A stretch of DNA of 64,000 nucleotides from Halomarina halobia. Lineage in GTDB: Archaea > Halobacteriota > Halobacteria > Halobacteriales > Haloarculaceae. Under the pieces are notes generated by a model. The model worked only from the letters and a program-made list of their open reading frames with translations. It was not told where the DNA came from and searched no databases. The stretch's first letter is position 1. Every line of letters starts with the position of its first letter. Location of the stretch: NCBI RefSeq assembly GCF_029338575.1, contig NZ_CP119992.1, positions 2,356,001 to 2,420,000 on the forward strand, written 5' to 3'. Shown here in pieces: positions 17,010 through 25,312 of this stretch. A program made the translations under genes and the position numbers.

Positions 17010-17135
17010 GCGTCAGTGTATGACAAACGGCGGGAAAAACCGCGCGTCTCCGTTCGCCTTCCGTGTCCCTCACGGCTCCGAGACGGTGGGCGGAACGCGG
17101 GTGAAGCATATCGGTGCGGGGGTCGTGAGTAGGGT

Positions 17136-17423
17136 ATGGAACGGAACGACGACGCTGTCGCGGAACCGGCCCCCGCCGACGGCGCTCGCGGATCGACGTC
17201 GTGGCTCGACGTCGTGGACGAGGTCCTCGACGCCGCCATCGACGACGAAGACGAACTCGAAGCGACCCTCTCCGACCTGCGGATCGACGTCCCGCTGGAG
17301 ATGGGTCCCGACGCCGAGCACGCGAGCTGGCGCTTCGACGGCACCGTCACGGTGCGGACGGAGGGAATGCGCGCCACGCTGGCGGAGTGGCTTCGCTGGT
17401 GGGACCGCGACCGTCGCGAGTGA
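17136..17423 (+). CDS. Acidic hypothetical protein
   Basis: 95 residues, not recognised. A predicted helical region (WLDVVDEVLDAAIDDEDELEATL) is followed by beta-like segments (ASWRFDGTVTVRTEG) and a Trp-rich end (LAEWLRWWDRDRRE). The stop lies four bases before the ATG of the CAP-domain lipoprotein, so the two are an operon. Codon-position GC bias supports coding. Confidence 0.7.
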   Translation: MERNDDAVAEPAPADGARGSTSWLDVVDEVLDAAIDDEDELEATLSDLRIDVPLEMGPDAEHASWRFDGTVTVRTEGMRATLAEWLRWWDRDRRE

Positions 17424-17427
17424 GCCG

Positions 17428-18042
17428 ATGCGACGCCGAACCTTCCTCGGGGCGCTGGCCGCCGGCGCGTCGTCGCTCGCGGGGTGCGCCGACCTCGACC
17501 TCCCTCCGGGCGATCCCTCGCTCCCCGAGGTCCCGGGTTCCCCCGAGCGCGACGGTCCGCCCCCGTCAGTCCCCGAACCGACGCCGACCGCGGGAATCGA
17601 TCCCGTCGCGCTCGAACGACGCGTCCACGACGAGGTGAACGACGCCCGCGGCGCGCGCGACCTCGGAACGCTCGACTTCGACACCGCCCTGCGCCGCATC
17701 GCGCGCTACCACAGCGCCGACATGGCCAAGCGGGAGTACTTCGCCCACGAGTCGCCGGAGGGCGAGACGGTCGAGGACCGTTACGATCGCTTCGGCTACG
17801 ACTGTCGCGCCCCGACCGGCGCGTTCGAGTACGCGACGGGCGGCGAGAACCTGTTCTACGTGGGGTTCGCGCCGTCGTCGCTCGACGAGGACGCCATCGC
17901 CCGGCGGGCGGTCGAGGGCTGGCTCGAGTCGCCCGGACACCGGCGCAACCTGCTCGCCGAGTTCTGGCGGCGCGAGGGCATCGGCGTCGCCGTCGCCGAG
18001 GGCGTCCCGGTGACGGTGTACGTCACGCAGAACTTCTGTTGA
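17428..18042 (+). CDS. CAP-domain (SCP/PR1-like) Tat lipoprotein
   Basis: 204 residues. The N-terminus MRRRTFLGALAAGASSLAGC is a Tat signal with a lipobox, so Cys20 should be lipidated and the protein held on the outer face of the membrane. A Pro-rich linker (about 30-55) leads to a CAP domain (about 60-200) with HDEVNDARGARDLGTL, the His motif ARYHSADMAKREYFAHESPEG, GENLFYV and WLESPGHRRNLL. Bacterial CAP proteins of this type are of unclear function (proteolysis or wall association have been suggested). It follows the 95-residue gene by 4 bp. Confidence 0.9.
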   Translation: MRRRTFLGALAAGASSLAGCADLDLPPGDPSLPEVPGSPERDGPPPSVPEPTPTAGIDPVALERRVHDEVNDARGARDLGTLDFDTALRRIARYHSADMAKREYFAHESPEGETVEDRYDRFGYDCRAPTGAFEYATGGENLFYVGFAPSSLDEDAIARRAVEGWLESPGHRRNLLAEFWRREGIGVAVAEGVPVTVYVTQNFC

Positions 18043-18414
18043 CCGCCGCTCTCTGCCCGCGCCGTCGGACGGCCGACGAGGGCGGACACTCGCTCGACGC
18101 GCCGGCGGAGTCGTATCGAGGGCGAACGGGCGTGATCGGCGCTGACGGGGACGTTCATCGGGGCTCTAGGGGTGAGTCGACGAGCGGCGCGTTCGGTCGG
18201 CCCCGCGCACTCGGAGCGACCGACACCTCACCCATCACCATAGATTCAGAATAACAACACTCTCTTTAAATTATACTAGTATGACATGATGGCGGTTCGG
18301 TGAAATCGGCGGACTCCGGCGGAATACTCTTCGGATCGGATACGTGACTTGTACGAATCTAGACCAGCAGTGCTTTAGTGCATCGCGCCGTGCACCCAAA
18401 GCACCGAGGTCGGC
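18043..18414. other. Non-coding stretch with AT-rich promoter
   Basis: No gene is seen in these 372 bases. A strongly AT-rich patch at about 18245-18290 (ctctttaaattatactag) stands out against the GC-rich surroundings and looks like a promoter, about 125 bp upstream of the DHH gene. A second AT-rich site lies around 18355. The DHH mRNA may therefore have a leader of about 100 nt. Confidence 0.4.
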
Positions 18415-19473
18415 ATGACCGAATCCTCACACCCACAGACGGTGGCGAATGAGGGCACTTCGTCGAATCGCGCCGACGGTACGTCGGACGACGTCGGCGC
18501 GCTGTTCGACCTGCTCGAGTCCCACGACTCGCTCGCCGTCGTCTGTCACAACAACCCTGACCCCGACTGTCTCGGCAGCGCCCTCGCCCTCGAGGCGATC
18601 GCCGAGGCGTGCGACGTGGGACGGGTCGACATCCTCTACGCCGGCGAGATCACCCACCAGCAGAACCGCGCGATGGTGAACCTCCTCGACATCGACGCGG
18701 TGCAGTACGCCCACGACCGCCTCGCGTCGACGGAGCTCGTCGCGTTCGTCGACCACTCGATCCCCGGCGTGAACAACGCCGTCCCGCCCGACTACGTTCC
18801 CGACATCGTCATCGATCACCACCCGATGGAGGGCGTCGCCGGGACGTTCGTGGACCGCCGCGAGGAGGTCGGCGCGACGGCGTCGATCCTCGCGCAGTAC
18901 CTCCGGGTGACCGACGTGGACGTGGAGGAGCGCGTCGCCACCGGCCTGCTGTTCGGCATCCGCCGGGAGACGCTCGGGTTCATGCGCGGGGTCACCGAGG
19001 CCGAGTACGACGCCGCGGAGTTCCTCCACCCGTTCGCGGACGTCGACCTCCTGCGACGGCTCTCCGACTCGCTGTTCACGCCCGCGACGCTCGACTCCAT
19101 CGCCGAGGCGACGCGCAATCGCGTCGTCCGCGGTTCGGCGCTCGTCTCGAACGTCGGACGGACCGCGGAGCGCGACGCGCTCCCGCAGGCGGCGGATCAC
19201 CTCCTCAACCTCGAGGGCATCACCACGACCGTCGTCTTCGGCGTCGTCGGCGACACCGTCCACATAAGCGCGCGCTCGCGCGACTCGCGGGTCGACATCG
19301 GCGCGGTGATGCGGCGCACGTTCGACGACGTGGGGAACGCCGGCGGTCACAAGGACATGGCCGGGGGAACGCTCCCGCTCGGGCTCTTCGGCATCCTCGC
19401 CGACGAGAGCGACGAACTCTGCTCGCTCGTCGGCGAGACGATCACCGAGCGCGTCTTCGATTCGCTCGCCTGA
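18415..19473 (+). CDS. DHH-family phosphoesterase (NrnA-like)
   Basis: 352 residues with the DHH superfamily blocks: NPDPDCLGSALA (about 47-58), VAFVDHSIPG (about 110-119), IVIDHHPMEG (about 131-140), and a DHHA1 domain ending in GGHKDMAGG (about 310-318). This order matches bifunctional oligoribonuclease/pAp phosphatases, which recycle nanoRNA or 3'-phosphoadenosine 5'-phosphate. The first 28 residues are polar and disordered. It is monocistronic. Confidence 0.9.
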   Translation: MTESSHPQTVANEGTSSNRADGTSDDVGALFDLLESHDSLAVVCHNNPDPDCLGSALALEAIAEACDVGRVDILYAGEITHQQNRAMVNLLDIDAVQYAHDRLASTELVAFVDHSIPGVNNAVPPDYVPDIVIDHHPMEGVAGTFVDRREEVGATASILAQYLRVTDVDVEERVATGLLFGIRRETLGFMRGVTEAEYDAAEFLHPFADVDLLRRLSDSLFTPATLDSIAEATRNRVVRGSALVSNVGRTAERDALPQAADHLLNLEGITTTVVFGVVGDTVHISARSRDSRVDIGAVMRRTFDDVGNAGGHKDMAGGTLPLGLFGILADESDELCSLVGETITERVFDSLA

Positions 19474-19599
19474 TCGCGGGGTCCAGTCCGTCGTCAGACC
19501 GTCGCGGATCGACGCGAGCGACGACTGCGACGGCGTCCGACAGCGTTTTGTGAATTATCCGAGCGTTTAATATTCGTTGCGAATAAGTTATCGGTACCT

Positions 19600-21456
19600 A
19601 TGTGGGGAGCGTTGCTACAGAGCGGCGGACAGGTCCCGCCGCTCACCGCGGACATGGTCGTCGTGTTCGGGGTCATCCTCGTCGCGCTCGCGCTCTTCGC
19701 CACCGAACTGGTGCCGGTCGACGTGACCGCCATCGTCGTGATGGTGCTCCTCATTCTCCTGGAGCCGTGGACGCGGATCTCCCCGGCCGAGGGCATCGCC
19801 GGGTTCGCCAACGAGGCGACGATCACGGTGCTGGCGATGCTCATCCTCAGCGCCGGCATCAGCCGCTCCGGGGCGGTTCAGATCCTCGGGCGGCGGATGG
19901 CCGCCTTCGCGGGTACCGACCGGCGCAAGCAGCTCGCGGCGACGATCGGCGTCACGGGCGTTCCGTCCGGCTTCATCAACAACACGCCGGTCGTGGCGAT
20001 CCTCGTTCCGGTCATCTCCGACCTCGCGCACAAGGGCAGGACCTCCCCGTCGACGCTGCTGATGCCCCTCTCGTTCGCCTCGATGCTCGGCGGGACGCTC
20101 ACCCTGATCGGCACCTCGACCAACATCCTCGCCAGCGAGATCTCGCGGGAGCTCTCCGGGGAGTACCCCGAACTCCACGCGTTCGGCGTCTTCGAGTTCA
20201 CGGAACTCGGCGCGATCGTCCTCGTCGTCGGCTCCGCCTACCTCCTCTTTGTCGCCCCGCGGCTCATCCCCGAGCGCGTCCCGCCGGAGGAGGACTTCGT
20301 CGAGGAGTACGAGATCGAGGGCTACCTCACCGACGTGGTCGTGGGCGAGCGCTCGCCGCTGGTCGGCACGACAGTGGAGGCGGCGATCGATCACGCGTCG
20401 TTCGACGCCGACATCCTCCAGTTGGAGCGCGACGGCGAGCGCTTCATGGAACCGCTGGGGAAGAAGGAGGTGCGCGCGGGCGACGTCCTCCGCGTCCGGA
20501 CGGACCGGCCGACGCTCCGTCGGCTCATGCGGGCCGACGGGCTCAGCCTGCGCGGCGGCCCGGAGACGGAGTCCGACCTCACCCCGGTGGAGGCCGACCC
20601 GACGCTGGTCGAGATCGTCGTCCCCCGCGGGTCGTTCCTCGTCGGCGAGACGCTCGCGTCGTCGGGATTCCGCCAGCGGTACGACGCGAACGTCCTCGCG
20701 TTCCGCAGCCGGGGTGAGCTCCTCCACGACCGCCTCGAGAACGTCCAGATCCAGGTGGGCGACACGTTGCTCGTCCAGACGACGCCGGACACGCTCGACC
20801 GCCTCGCGCGCAACCCCGACTTCATCGTCGCGCGCGAACCCGACCGACCCGAGTACCGGACGGACAAGATCGTCCCCGCGTTCGCCGTCATCGCGGGCGT
20901 CGTCGCCGCGGCGGGGCTGGGACTCGTTCCGATCCTCGTCAGCGCGCTCGCGGGGGTGGTGGCGATGGTGGCGACGGGCGTCCTCCGGCCGAACGAACTG
21001 TACGAGTCCGTCGAGTGGAACGTGATCTTCCTGCTCGCGGGCGTCATCCCGCTGGGTAACGCCCTCCAGCAGACGGGCGCGGCCGACCTCCTCGGGGCGC
21101 TCGTGGCGTCGACGGCCGGCGCGCTCCCGGCGGTCGGCGTGCTCTGGGTGTTCTACGTCGCGACGGCGGTGCTGACGAACGTCATCAGCAACAACGCGAG
21201 CGTGGTCCTCATGATCCCCGTCGCCGCGAGGGCCGCGACCGAGATCGGCGCAAATCCCTTCGCGTTCGTCCTCGCCGTGACGTTCGCCGCCTCGACGGCG
21301 TTTCTCACGCCCATCGGCTACCAGACGAACCTGTTCGTCTACGGCCCCGGCGGCTACCGCTTCACCGACTACTTCCGCGTCGGCGCGCCGCTACAGGCGC
21401 TACTCTCGGTCGTCACCGTCGTCGGCATCTACGTCCTCTGGGGCGTCACCTCGTAG
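19600..21456 (+). CDS. SLC13-family permease with two TrkA-C (RCK_C) domains
   Basis: 618 residues with about 11-12 membrane helices in two halves and two soluble RCK_C/TrkA-C domains inserted in the middle (about 228-305 and 318-400; the second contains GDTLLVQTTPDTLDRLARN). Each half has a DASS-like substrate motif (INNTPVVAILVPV; SNNASVVLMIPVA). The family carries sulfate or dicarboxylates with Na+. The TrkA-C domains probably gate transport by ligand binding. AT-rich sequence (gagcgtttaatattcg) 25-40 bases upstream is a promoter, giving a nearly leaderless mRNA. Confidence 0.92.
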   Translation: MWGALLQSGGQVPPLTADMVVVFGVILVALALFATELVPVDVTAIVVMVLLILLEPWTRISPAEGIAGFANEATITVLAMLILSAGISRSGAVQILGRRMAAFAGTDRRKQLAATIGVTGVPSGFINNTPVVAILVPVISDLAHKGRTSPSTLLMPLSFASMLGGTLTLIGTSTNILASEISRELSGEYPELHAFGVFEFTELGAIVLVVGSAYLLFVAPRLIPERVPPEEDFVEEYEIEGYLTDVVVGERSPLVGTTVEAAIDHASFDADILQLERDGERFMEPLGKKEVRAGDVLRVRTDRPTLRRLMRADGLSLRGGPETESDLTPVEADPTLVEIVVPRGSFLVGETLASSGFRQRYDANVLAFRSRGELLHDRLENVQIQVGDTLLVQTTPDTLDRLARNPDFIVAREPDRPEYRTDKIVPAFAVIAGVVAAAGLGLVPILVSALAGVVAMVATGVLRPNELYESVEWNVIFLLAGVIPLGNALQQTGAADLLGALVASTAGALPAVGVLWVFYVATAVLTNVISNNASVVLMIPVAARAATEIGANPFAFVLAVTFAASTAFLTPIGYQTNLFVYGPGGYRFTDYFRVGAPLQALLSVVTVVGIYVLWGVTS

Positions 21457-22201
21457 GTGGGGTTCCCCGGTCGCACACCGTGACCGGGTGCACCCTGGCG
21501 AAACAGCGCGGCGCGGACGGACGACCCCGCGCGAGTCGCACGGTCGCACGGGCCTTCGGGTCGGATCGCGTCAGAGGTTCGCGACCGCCCGTCCGCGCAC
21601 CGCCGGCCCTCAGCCGATACCGGCCTCATCGGGCGGCGGACGGGGTGCGACGGGGCGCACCGCCGCGAAAACGCACGTTACCCAACGGTCGTACCTCGCT
21701 ACCATATCACTTACGGATCCAGGACGCGAACGACCCCGTCGCGCCTCGCGGTCCGCGTCGCCACTCGGCGACCTGTCGGCGTCCGTTCGCGACCGGAACA
21801 CGTGGTGGGGGGAACGCCCACCAGCGTCCGTGTGGATACATGACGGCAGACGACTGGAGCGCTCGCGCTCCAGAGTGCCGTGGTTCCCGTTCCGCGGTGG
21901 AATGACAGACGGTAACTGTGGAACCGTCCTGAGCGACGGCCCGAACGACCATGGGGGTTGGTATCGTGGCAAAGTATGACTCTACATGGTTTCGTATGTA
22001 TTGCAGAATAATGTTTCCGGACTTGAGTAAGTTTATAACGGCGGAGTGTGGCGAGTGTTACGAATGCGCGAACGCGACCGTTCCGCCTCGTCGCCGAACG
22101 GACGGAGCGCGACGTGAGCGACGAGCCCCGGCGCTGATCGGCCGGACCGCCGACCGCAACGCTCATCGCCCCGGCCCCGAAATCACCGGGAGATATCACC
22201 C
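21457..22201. other. 745-bp non-coding stretch before thiE
   Basis: No ORF here has haloarchaeal coding bias; several open frames exist on both strands, but they are Arg/Ser/Pro-rich and mutually overlapping. The left part is GC-rich, and the right part (21960-22050) is AT-rich with a promoter-like tttataac at about 22030. I looked for the conserved segments of a TPP riboswitch and did not find them. The region may hold decayed gene remnants. Confidence 0.5.
21854..21873. repeat. Perfect 8-bp hairpin with tetraloop
   Basis: CTGGAGCG, CTCG, CGCTCCAG: a perfect stem with a four-base loop in the middle of the long non-coding stretch. It is too far from any stop codon to be a terminator of a neighbouring gene (about 400 bp past the SLC13 permease). 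Confidence 0.4.
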
Positions 22202-22843
22202 ATGAATCCCGACGACTTGCGGGTCTACCTCGTCACCCAGGAGAGCCTCTCGGCGGGGCGGACGACGCCGGAGGTGGTCGCGGCCGCGCTCGACGGCGGC
22301 GCGACCTTCGTCCAGTTGCGCGAGAAGGGTCGCCCGGCCAGGGAACGGTACGAGGTCGGCCTGCGGGTCCGCGAGCTGACCGCCGAGGCGGGCGTTCCGT
22401 TCGTCGTCAACGACCGCGTCGACCTGGCGCTCGCGCTCGACGCAGACGGGGTCCACCTCGGCGACGAGGACCTGCCGGTGTCGGTCGCCCGCGACCTGCT
22501 CGGGCCCGAAGCGATCGTCGGCCGGTCGGCCTCCTCGGTCGGGGAGGCCCGCGCCGCCCGCGAGGCGGGCGCGGACTACCTGGGCGTCGGGGCGGTGTTC
22601 GCCACCGGCTCGAAGGACGTCGCCCCCGAGGACGCCGAGATCGGGCTCGAACGGGTCCGGGAGATCGCCGAGGCGGTGGACCTCCCGCTCGTCGGGATCG
22701 GCGGGGTGACGGCCGGGAACGCGGCGGACGTGCTCGCAGCGGGCGCGGACGGCGTGGCCGTCATCAGCGCCATCACGGGGGCGACGGACGTGCGCGAGGC
22801 GACGCGGGCGCTGGCCGACGAGGCCGGAGGTGAGAACCGGTGA
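22202..22843 (+). CDS. thiE: Thiamine-phosphate synthase
   Basis: 213 residues, a TIM barrel that joins HMP-pyrophosphate and THZ-phosphate to form thiamine monophosphate. Family motifs are LVTQES at the start, QLREKG (about 39-44), NDRVDLALALDADGVHLG (key residues ND and GVHLG), GVGAVFATGSK and IGGVTAGNAADVLAAGADGVAVISAI. A GGAG lies about eight bases before the ATG. The stop overlaps thiM by 4 bp (GTGA), so the two salvage/biosynthesis genes form one operon. Confidence 0.95.
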   Translation: MNPDDLRVYLVTQESLSAGRTTPEVVAAALDGGATFVQLREKGRPARERYEVGLRVRELTAEAGVPFVVNDRVDLALALDADGVHLGDEDLPVSVARDLLGPEAIVGRSASSVGEARAAREAGADYLGVGAVFATGSKDVAPEDAEIGLERVREIAEAVDLPLVGIGGVTAGNAADVLAAGADGVAVISAITGATDVREATRALADEAGGENR

Positions 22844-23670
22844 GCGAGCGACCGCCGACGCCCTCGCTCTCGGACTCGCTCGCCGTGCTCGCGACCGCCC
22901 GGCCGCTCGTCCAGTCGATCACGAACGCGGTGACGGTCAACGACGTGGCGAACGTCACGCTCCACTGGGGCGGTCTGCCCGTGATGGCCGACGACGAGCG
23001 GGAGGTCGCGGAGATGGTCGCCGCGGCGGACGCGCTCCTGCTGAACGCGGGCGACGTGAGCGAGCGCGGCGAGCGGACGATGCTGACGGCGGGTCGCGCG
23101 GCCAACGAGCGCGGCGTCCCGGTCGTCCTCGACCCCGTCGGCGTGGGGGCGACGCCCACCCGGACGGCGGTCGCGACGCGACTCGCCGACGAACTCGACC
23201 TCGCGGTCGTGAAGGGTAACTACGGCGAGGTCAGCGCGCTCGCGGGTGCCGAGTCGGCGGTGCGCGGCGTCGAGTCGGTCGGCGAGTACGCCGACATCGC
23301 GGCGACCGCGCGGGCCTGCGCCGCCCAGACGGACGCCGTGGTCGTCGCCTCCGGGGAGACCGACGTGGTCGCGACCGGCGGCGACGCCTACGCCGTCGAC
23401 GGCGGCCACCCCATGATGGGCCGGGTCGTCGGCACCGGGTGCATGCTGGGGGTCACGCTCGCGGCCTTCAGCGGGGCCGTCGCCGACCCGCTGGGAGCGA
23501 CCCTCGACGCCGTGCTGGCCTACGGGCTGGCGGGCGAGCGGGCGGCGGACGCGGAGTACGGCGGTCCGGCGAGCTACAAGATCGCCTTCCTCGACGCGGT
23601 CGCCGCCCTCGCCGCGGAGCCGGGGGGGATCGACGACGCGTCGCTCGAGGGGCGACTCGAACCACTGTAG
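22840..23670 (+). CDS. thiM: Hydroxyethylthiazole kinase
   Basis: 276 residues starting with GTG. It phosphorylates 4-methyl-5-(2-hydroxyethyl)thiazole in thiamine salvage and so feeds ThiE. Motifs: PLVQSITNAVTVNDVANVTL (about 24-43), the GGLPVMADDEREV substrate block, VLDPVGVGATPTRT, VVKGNYGEVSAL, and the catalytic GTGCMLGVTLAAF, whose Cys is the family nucleophile-proximal residue. Length is normal for the family. Confidence 0.95.
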   Translation: MSERPPTPSLSDSLAVLATARPLVQSITNAVTVNDVANVTLHWGGLPVMADDEREVAEMVAAADALLLNAGDVSERGERTMLTAGRAANERGVPVVLDPVGVGATPTRTAVATRLADELDLAVVKGNYGEVSALAGAESAVRGVESVGEYADIAATARACAAQTDAVVVASGETDVVATGGDAYAVDGGHPMMGRVVGTGCMLGVTLAAFSGAVADPLGATLDAVLAYGLAGERAADAEYGGPASYKIAFLDAVAALAAEPGGIDDASLEGRLEPL

Positions 23671-23704
23671 TGACCGGATCTACGACCGCGGAGTTACCGG
23701 GCGT

Positions 23705-24187
23705 TCACTCCCCGAACGGGTCCTCGAAGTCGTTGCGGACGAAGTAGCGCACCCAGTTGCCGTAGGTTCGGTCGGCGGGGTGGTCGGCGACCTGCTCGTA
23801 GCGCACCACGCCGTCCGTGTCGATCACGTACGTCCCGGCGATACCCGTCACCCCGTGGCTCGTCTCCTCGGTGCCGCTGTACGCGTCGGCGACCTCGCCG
23901 TCGGGGTCGGCGAGCAACTGGAAGTCGAGGTCGAATCGGTCGCGCATCTCGACCAGCTTCGGGGTTGGACTCGTCACCACCGGAAGCACGTCAACGCCCT
24001 CGTTGAACCACAGGTCGTAGGACACCTCGCTGAACGTCTGGAGCTGTTCGGCGCAGAAGCTGCACCAGTGGCCGCGGTTGACGAGGACGATCGTCGGACC
24101 CGAATCGAGGGTGGAAGAGAGCGATACCTGGCCGCCGGCGGTGCTCTCGAGCGTGAACTCCGGTGCCTGCTCTCCTTCGAGTGACAT
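23705..24187 (-). CDS. Peroxiredoxin-like (AhpC/TSA family) protein
   Basis: 160 residues with a thioredoxin fold. The active site is NRGHWCSFCAEQL with C42 and C45, a CxxC form found in the peroxiredoxin-like/AhpC-TSA families rather than the TxxC form of classical Prx. Later features, LLADPDGEVADAY and GTYVIDTDGVVRYEQV, support the fold. It probably reduces peroxides or acts as a thiol oxidoreductase in the cytosol. It is convergent with thiM with only 34 bp between and diverges from the PfkB kinase. Confidence 0.85.
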   Translation of the reverse strand: MSLEGEQAPEFTLESTAGGQVSLSSTLDSGPTIVLVNRGHWCSFCAEQLQTFSEVSYDLWFNEGVDVLPVVTSPTPKLVEMRDRFDLDFQLLADPDGEVADAYSGTEETSHGVTGIAGTYVIDTDGVVRYEQVADHPADRTYGNWVRYFVRNDFEDPFGE

Positions 24188-24313
24188 ACCCGAACCGAGG
24201 GGCGGCGGGCATATAGCCGTCGGGGCGGTCGGGGGCGACGAGCGCACACCGGGGAAAGGCTCATCCGGCGGGGGAAGCGTGAGCTTTTTTCGTTCCCGAG
24301 GAGATTCGAACCC

Positions 24314-25300
24314 ATGTCAACCCCTCGCGTCCTCGTCGCGGGCGAGACGCTCGTCGACCTCCTGCCCGAGCGCAGCGGGCCGCTCGACCGGGTCGAGCGG
24401 TTCGTCCGTCGCCCCGGCGGCGCGCCCGCGAACGTGGCGGTGGCGCTCGCCCGACTGGACGAGGTGCCGTGGTTCTGGACGCGCCTCGCGACGGACCCGC
24501 TCGGGGACTTCCTCGGGCGGACGCTCGACGCCGAGGGGATCCCCGGGCGGTTCGTCGAGCGCGACGCCGACGCGAGGACGACGCTCGCGCTCGTCACGCA
24601 CGACGAGGACGCGGTTCCCACCTTCTCCTTCTACCGGGCGGAGGGGCCGGACGCGCGGTTCGAGCCGGGTACCGTCCCGGACGACGCCCTCGACGCCGTC
24701 GACTGGGTCGTCTTCGGCGGCGTCGTCCTCTCGACGGGCGCAGGCTGGCGGGCGCTGCTCGACCTCGTCCGCCGCGCCCGCGAGCGCGACTGCACCGTCG
24801 TCTTCGACCCGAACGCCCGCCCGGAGCTGTGGGACGAGGGGGAGTTCGCGCGGGCGATCGACGAGGTGCTCCCGCTCGTGGACGTGGTGAAGGCCAGCCC
24901 GGACGACCTCGAACTGGCGGGGTTCGACGCCGGTCTCGATCCCGAGGCGCTCGCCCGCGCGGTCTGCGGGCGCGGCCCGCACACGACCCTCCTCACGCTC
25001 GGGGGCGACGGCTCGATCGCGGTCGCCGCCGCCGACGCGCCGTGGGGTCCCGCGGAGCGCGCACACCCCGGGTACGCGGTCGACGCGGTCGACACCACCG
25101 GCGCGGGCGACGCCTTCCTCGCGGGGACGGTCGCCGCGCTCGCCGAGGGGCGCTCGCTCGAGGAGGTGCTGGGGTTCGCCAACGCGGTCGCCGCGCGGAC
25201 GACGACGGGGTCGGGCGCGATGACCGCCCTCCCCGACCGGGGGGCGGTCGAGGCGTTCCGCGATCGCGTCGGGTCGAAGACGACGGAAGAGCGGGACTGA
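24314..25300 (+). CDS. PfkB-family carbohydrate kinase (fructokinase-like)
   Basis: 328 residues. RK/PfkB signatures are present: the N-terminal RRPGGAPANVAVALARL (about 36-52), the substrate lid region, VVKASPDDLELAG, and the C-terminal DTTGAGDAFLAGTVAAL (about 258-274) with the anion hole GAGD and the catalytic Asp. The pattern GETLVDLLP at the start resembles fructokinases and 2-keto-3-deoxysugar kinases. It faces the end of the sugar cluster (12 bp from the M24 stop) and could phosphorylate the cluster's product. Confidence 0.88.
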   Translation: MSTPRVLVAGETLVDLLPERSGPLDRVERFVRRPGGAPANVAVALARLDEVPWFWTRLATDPLGDFLGRTLDAEGIPGRFVERDADARTTLALVTHDEDAVPTFSFYRAEGPDARFEPGTVPDDALDAVDWVVFGGVVLSTGAGWRALLDLVRRARERDCTVVFDPNARPELWDEGEFARAIDEVLPLVDVVKASPDDLELAGFDAGLDPEALARAVCGRGPHTTLLTLGGDGSIAVAAADAPWGPAERAHPGYAVDAVDTTGAGDAFLAGTVAALAEGRSLEEVLGFANAVAARTTTGSGAMTALPDRGAVEAFRDRVGSKTTEERD

Positions 25301-25312
25301 CCCGCACTCCGG

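Noticed and set aside
16059..17132. 357-residue open frame antisense to the AI-2E transporter
   Set aside because: Charged, low-complexity translation; the opposite strand encodes an intact membrane protein.
22062..22201. TPP (THI-box) riboswitch upstream of thiE
   Set aside because: The invariant CUGAGA and the ACCUGAUC-like segments of the TPP aptamer were searched for by eye on the coding strand and not found.
21711..22205. Open frames in the gap before thiE, including one with closely spaced Cys residues (about 22038-22062)
   Set aside because: Residue composition and lack of coding bias do not support a gene; the Cys spacing is probably chance.
24290..24320. Possible tRNA T-arm (gattcgaaccc) before the PfkB gene
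   Set aside because: The stem around the loop does not pair and there is no anticodon or D-arm; it is the Shine-Dalgarno region of the kinase gene.
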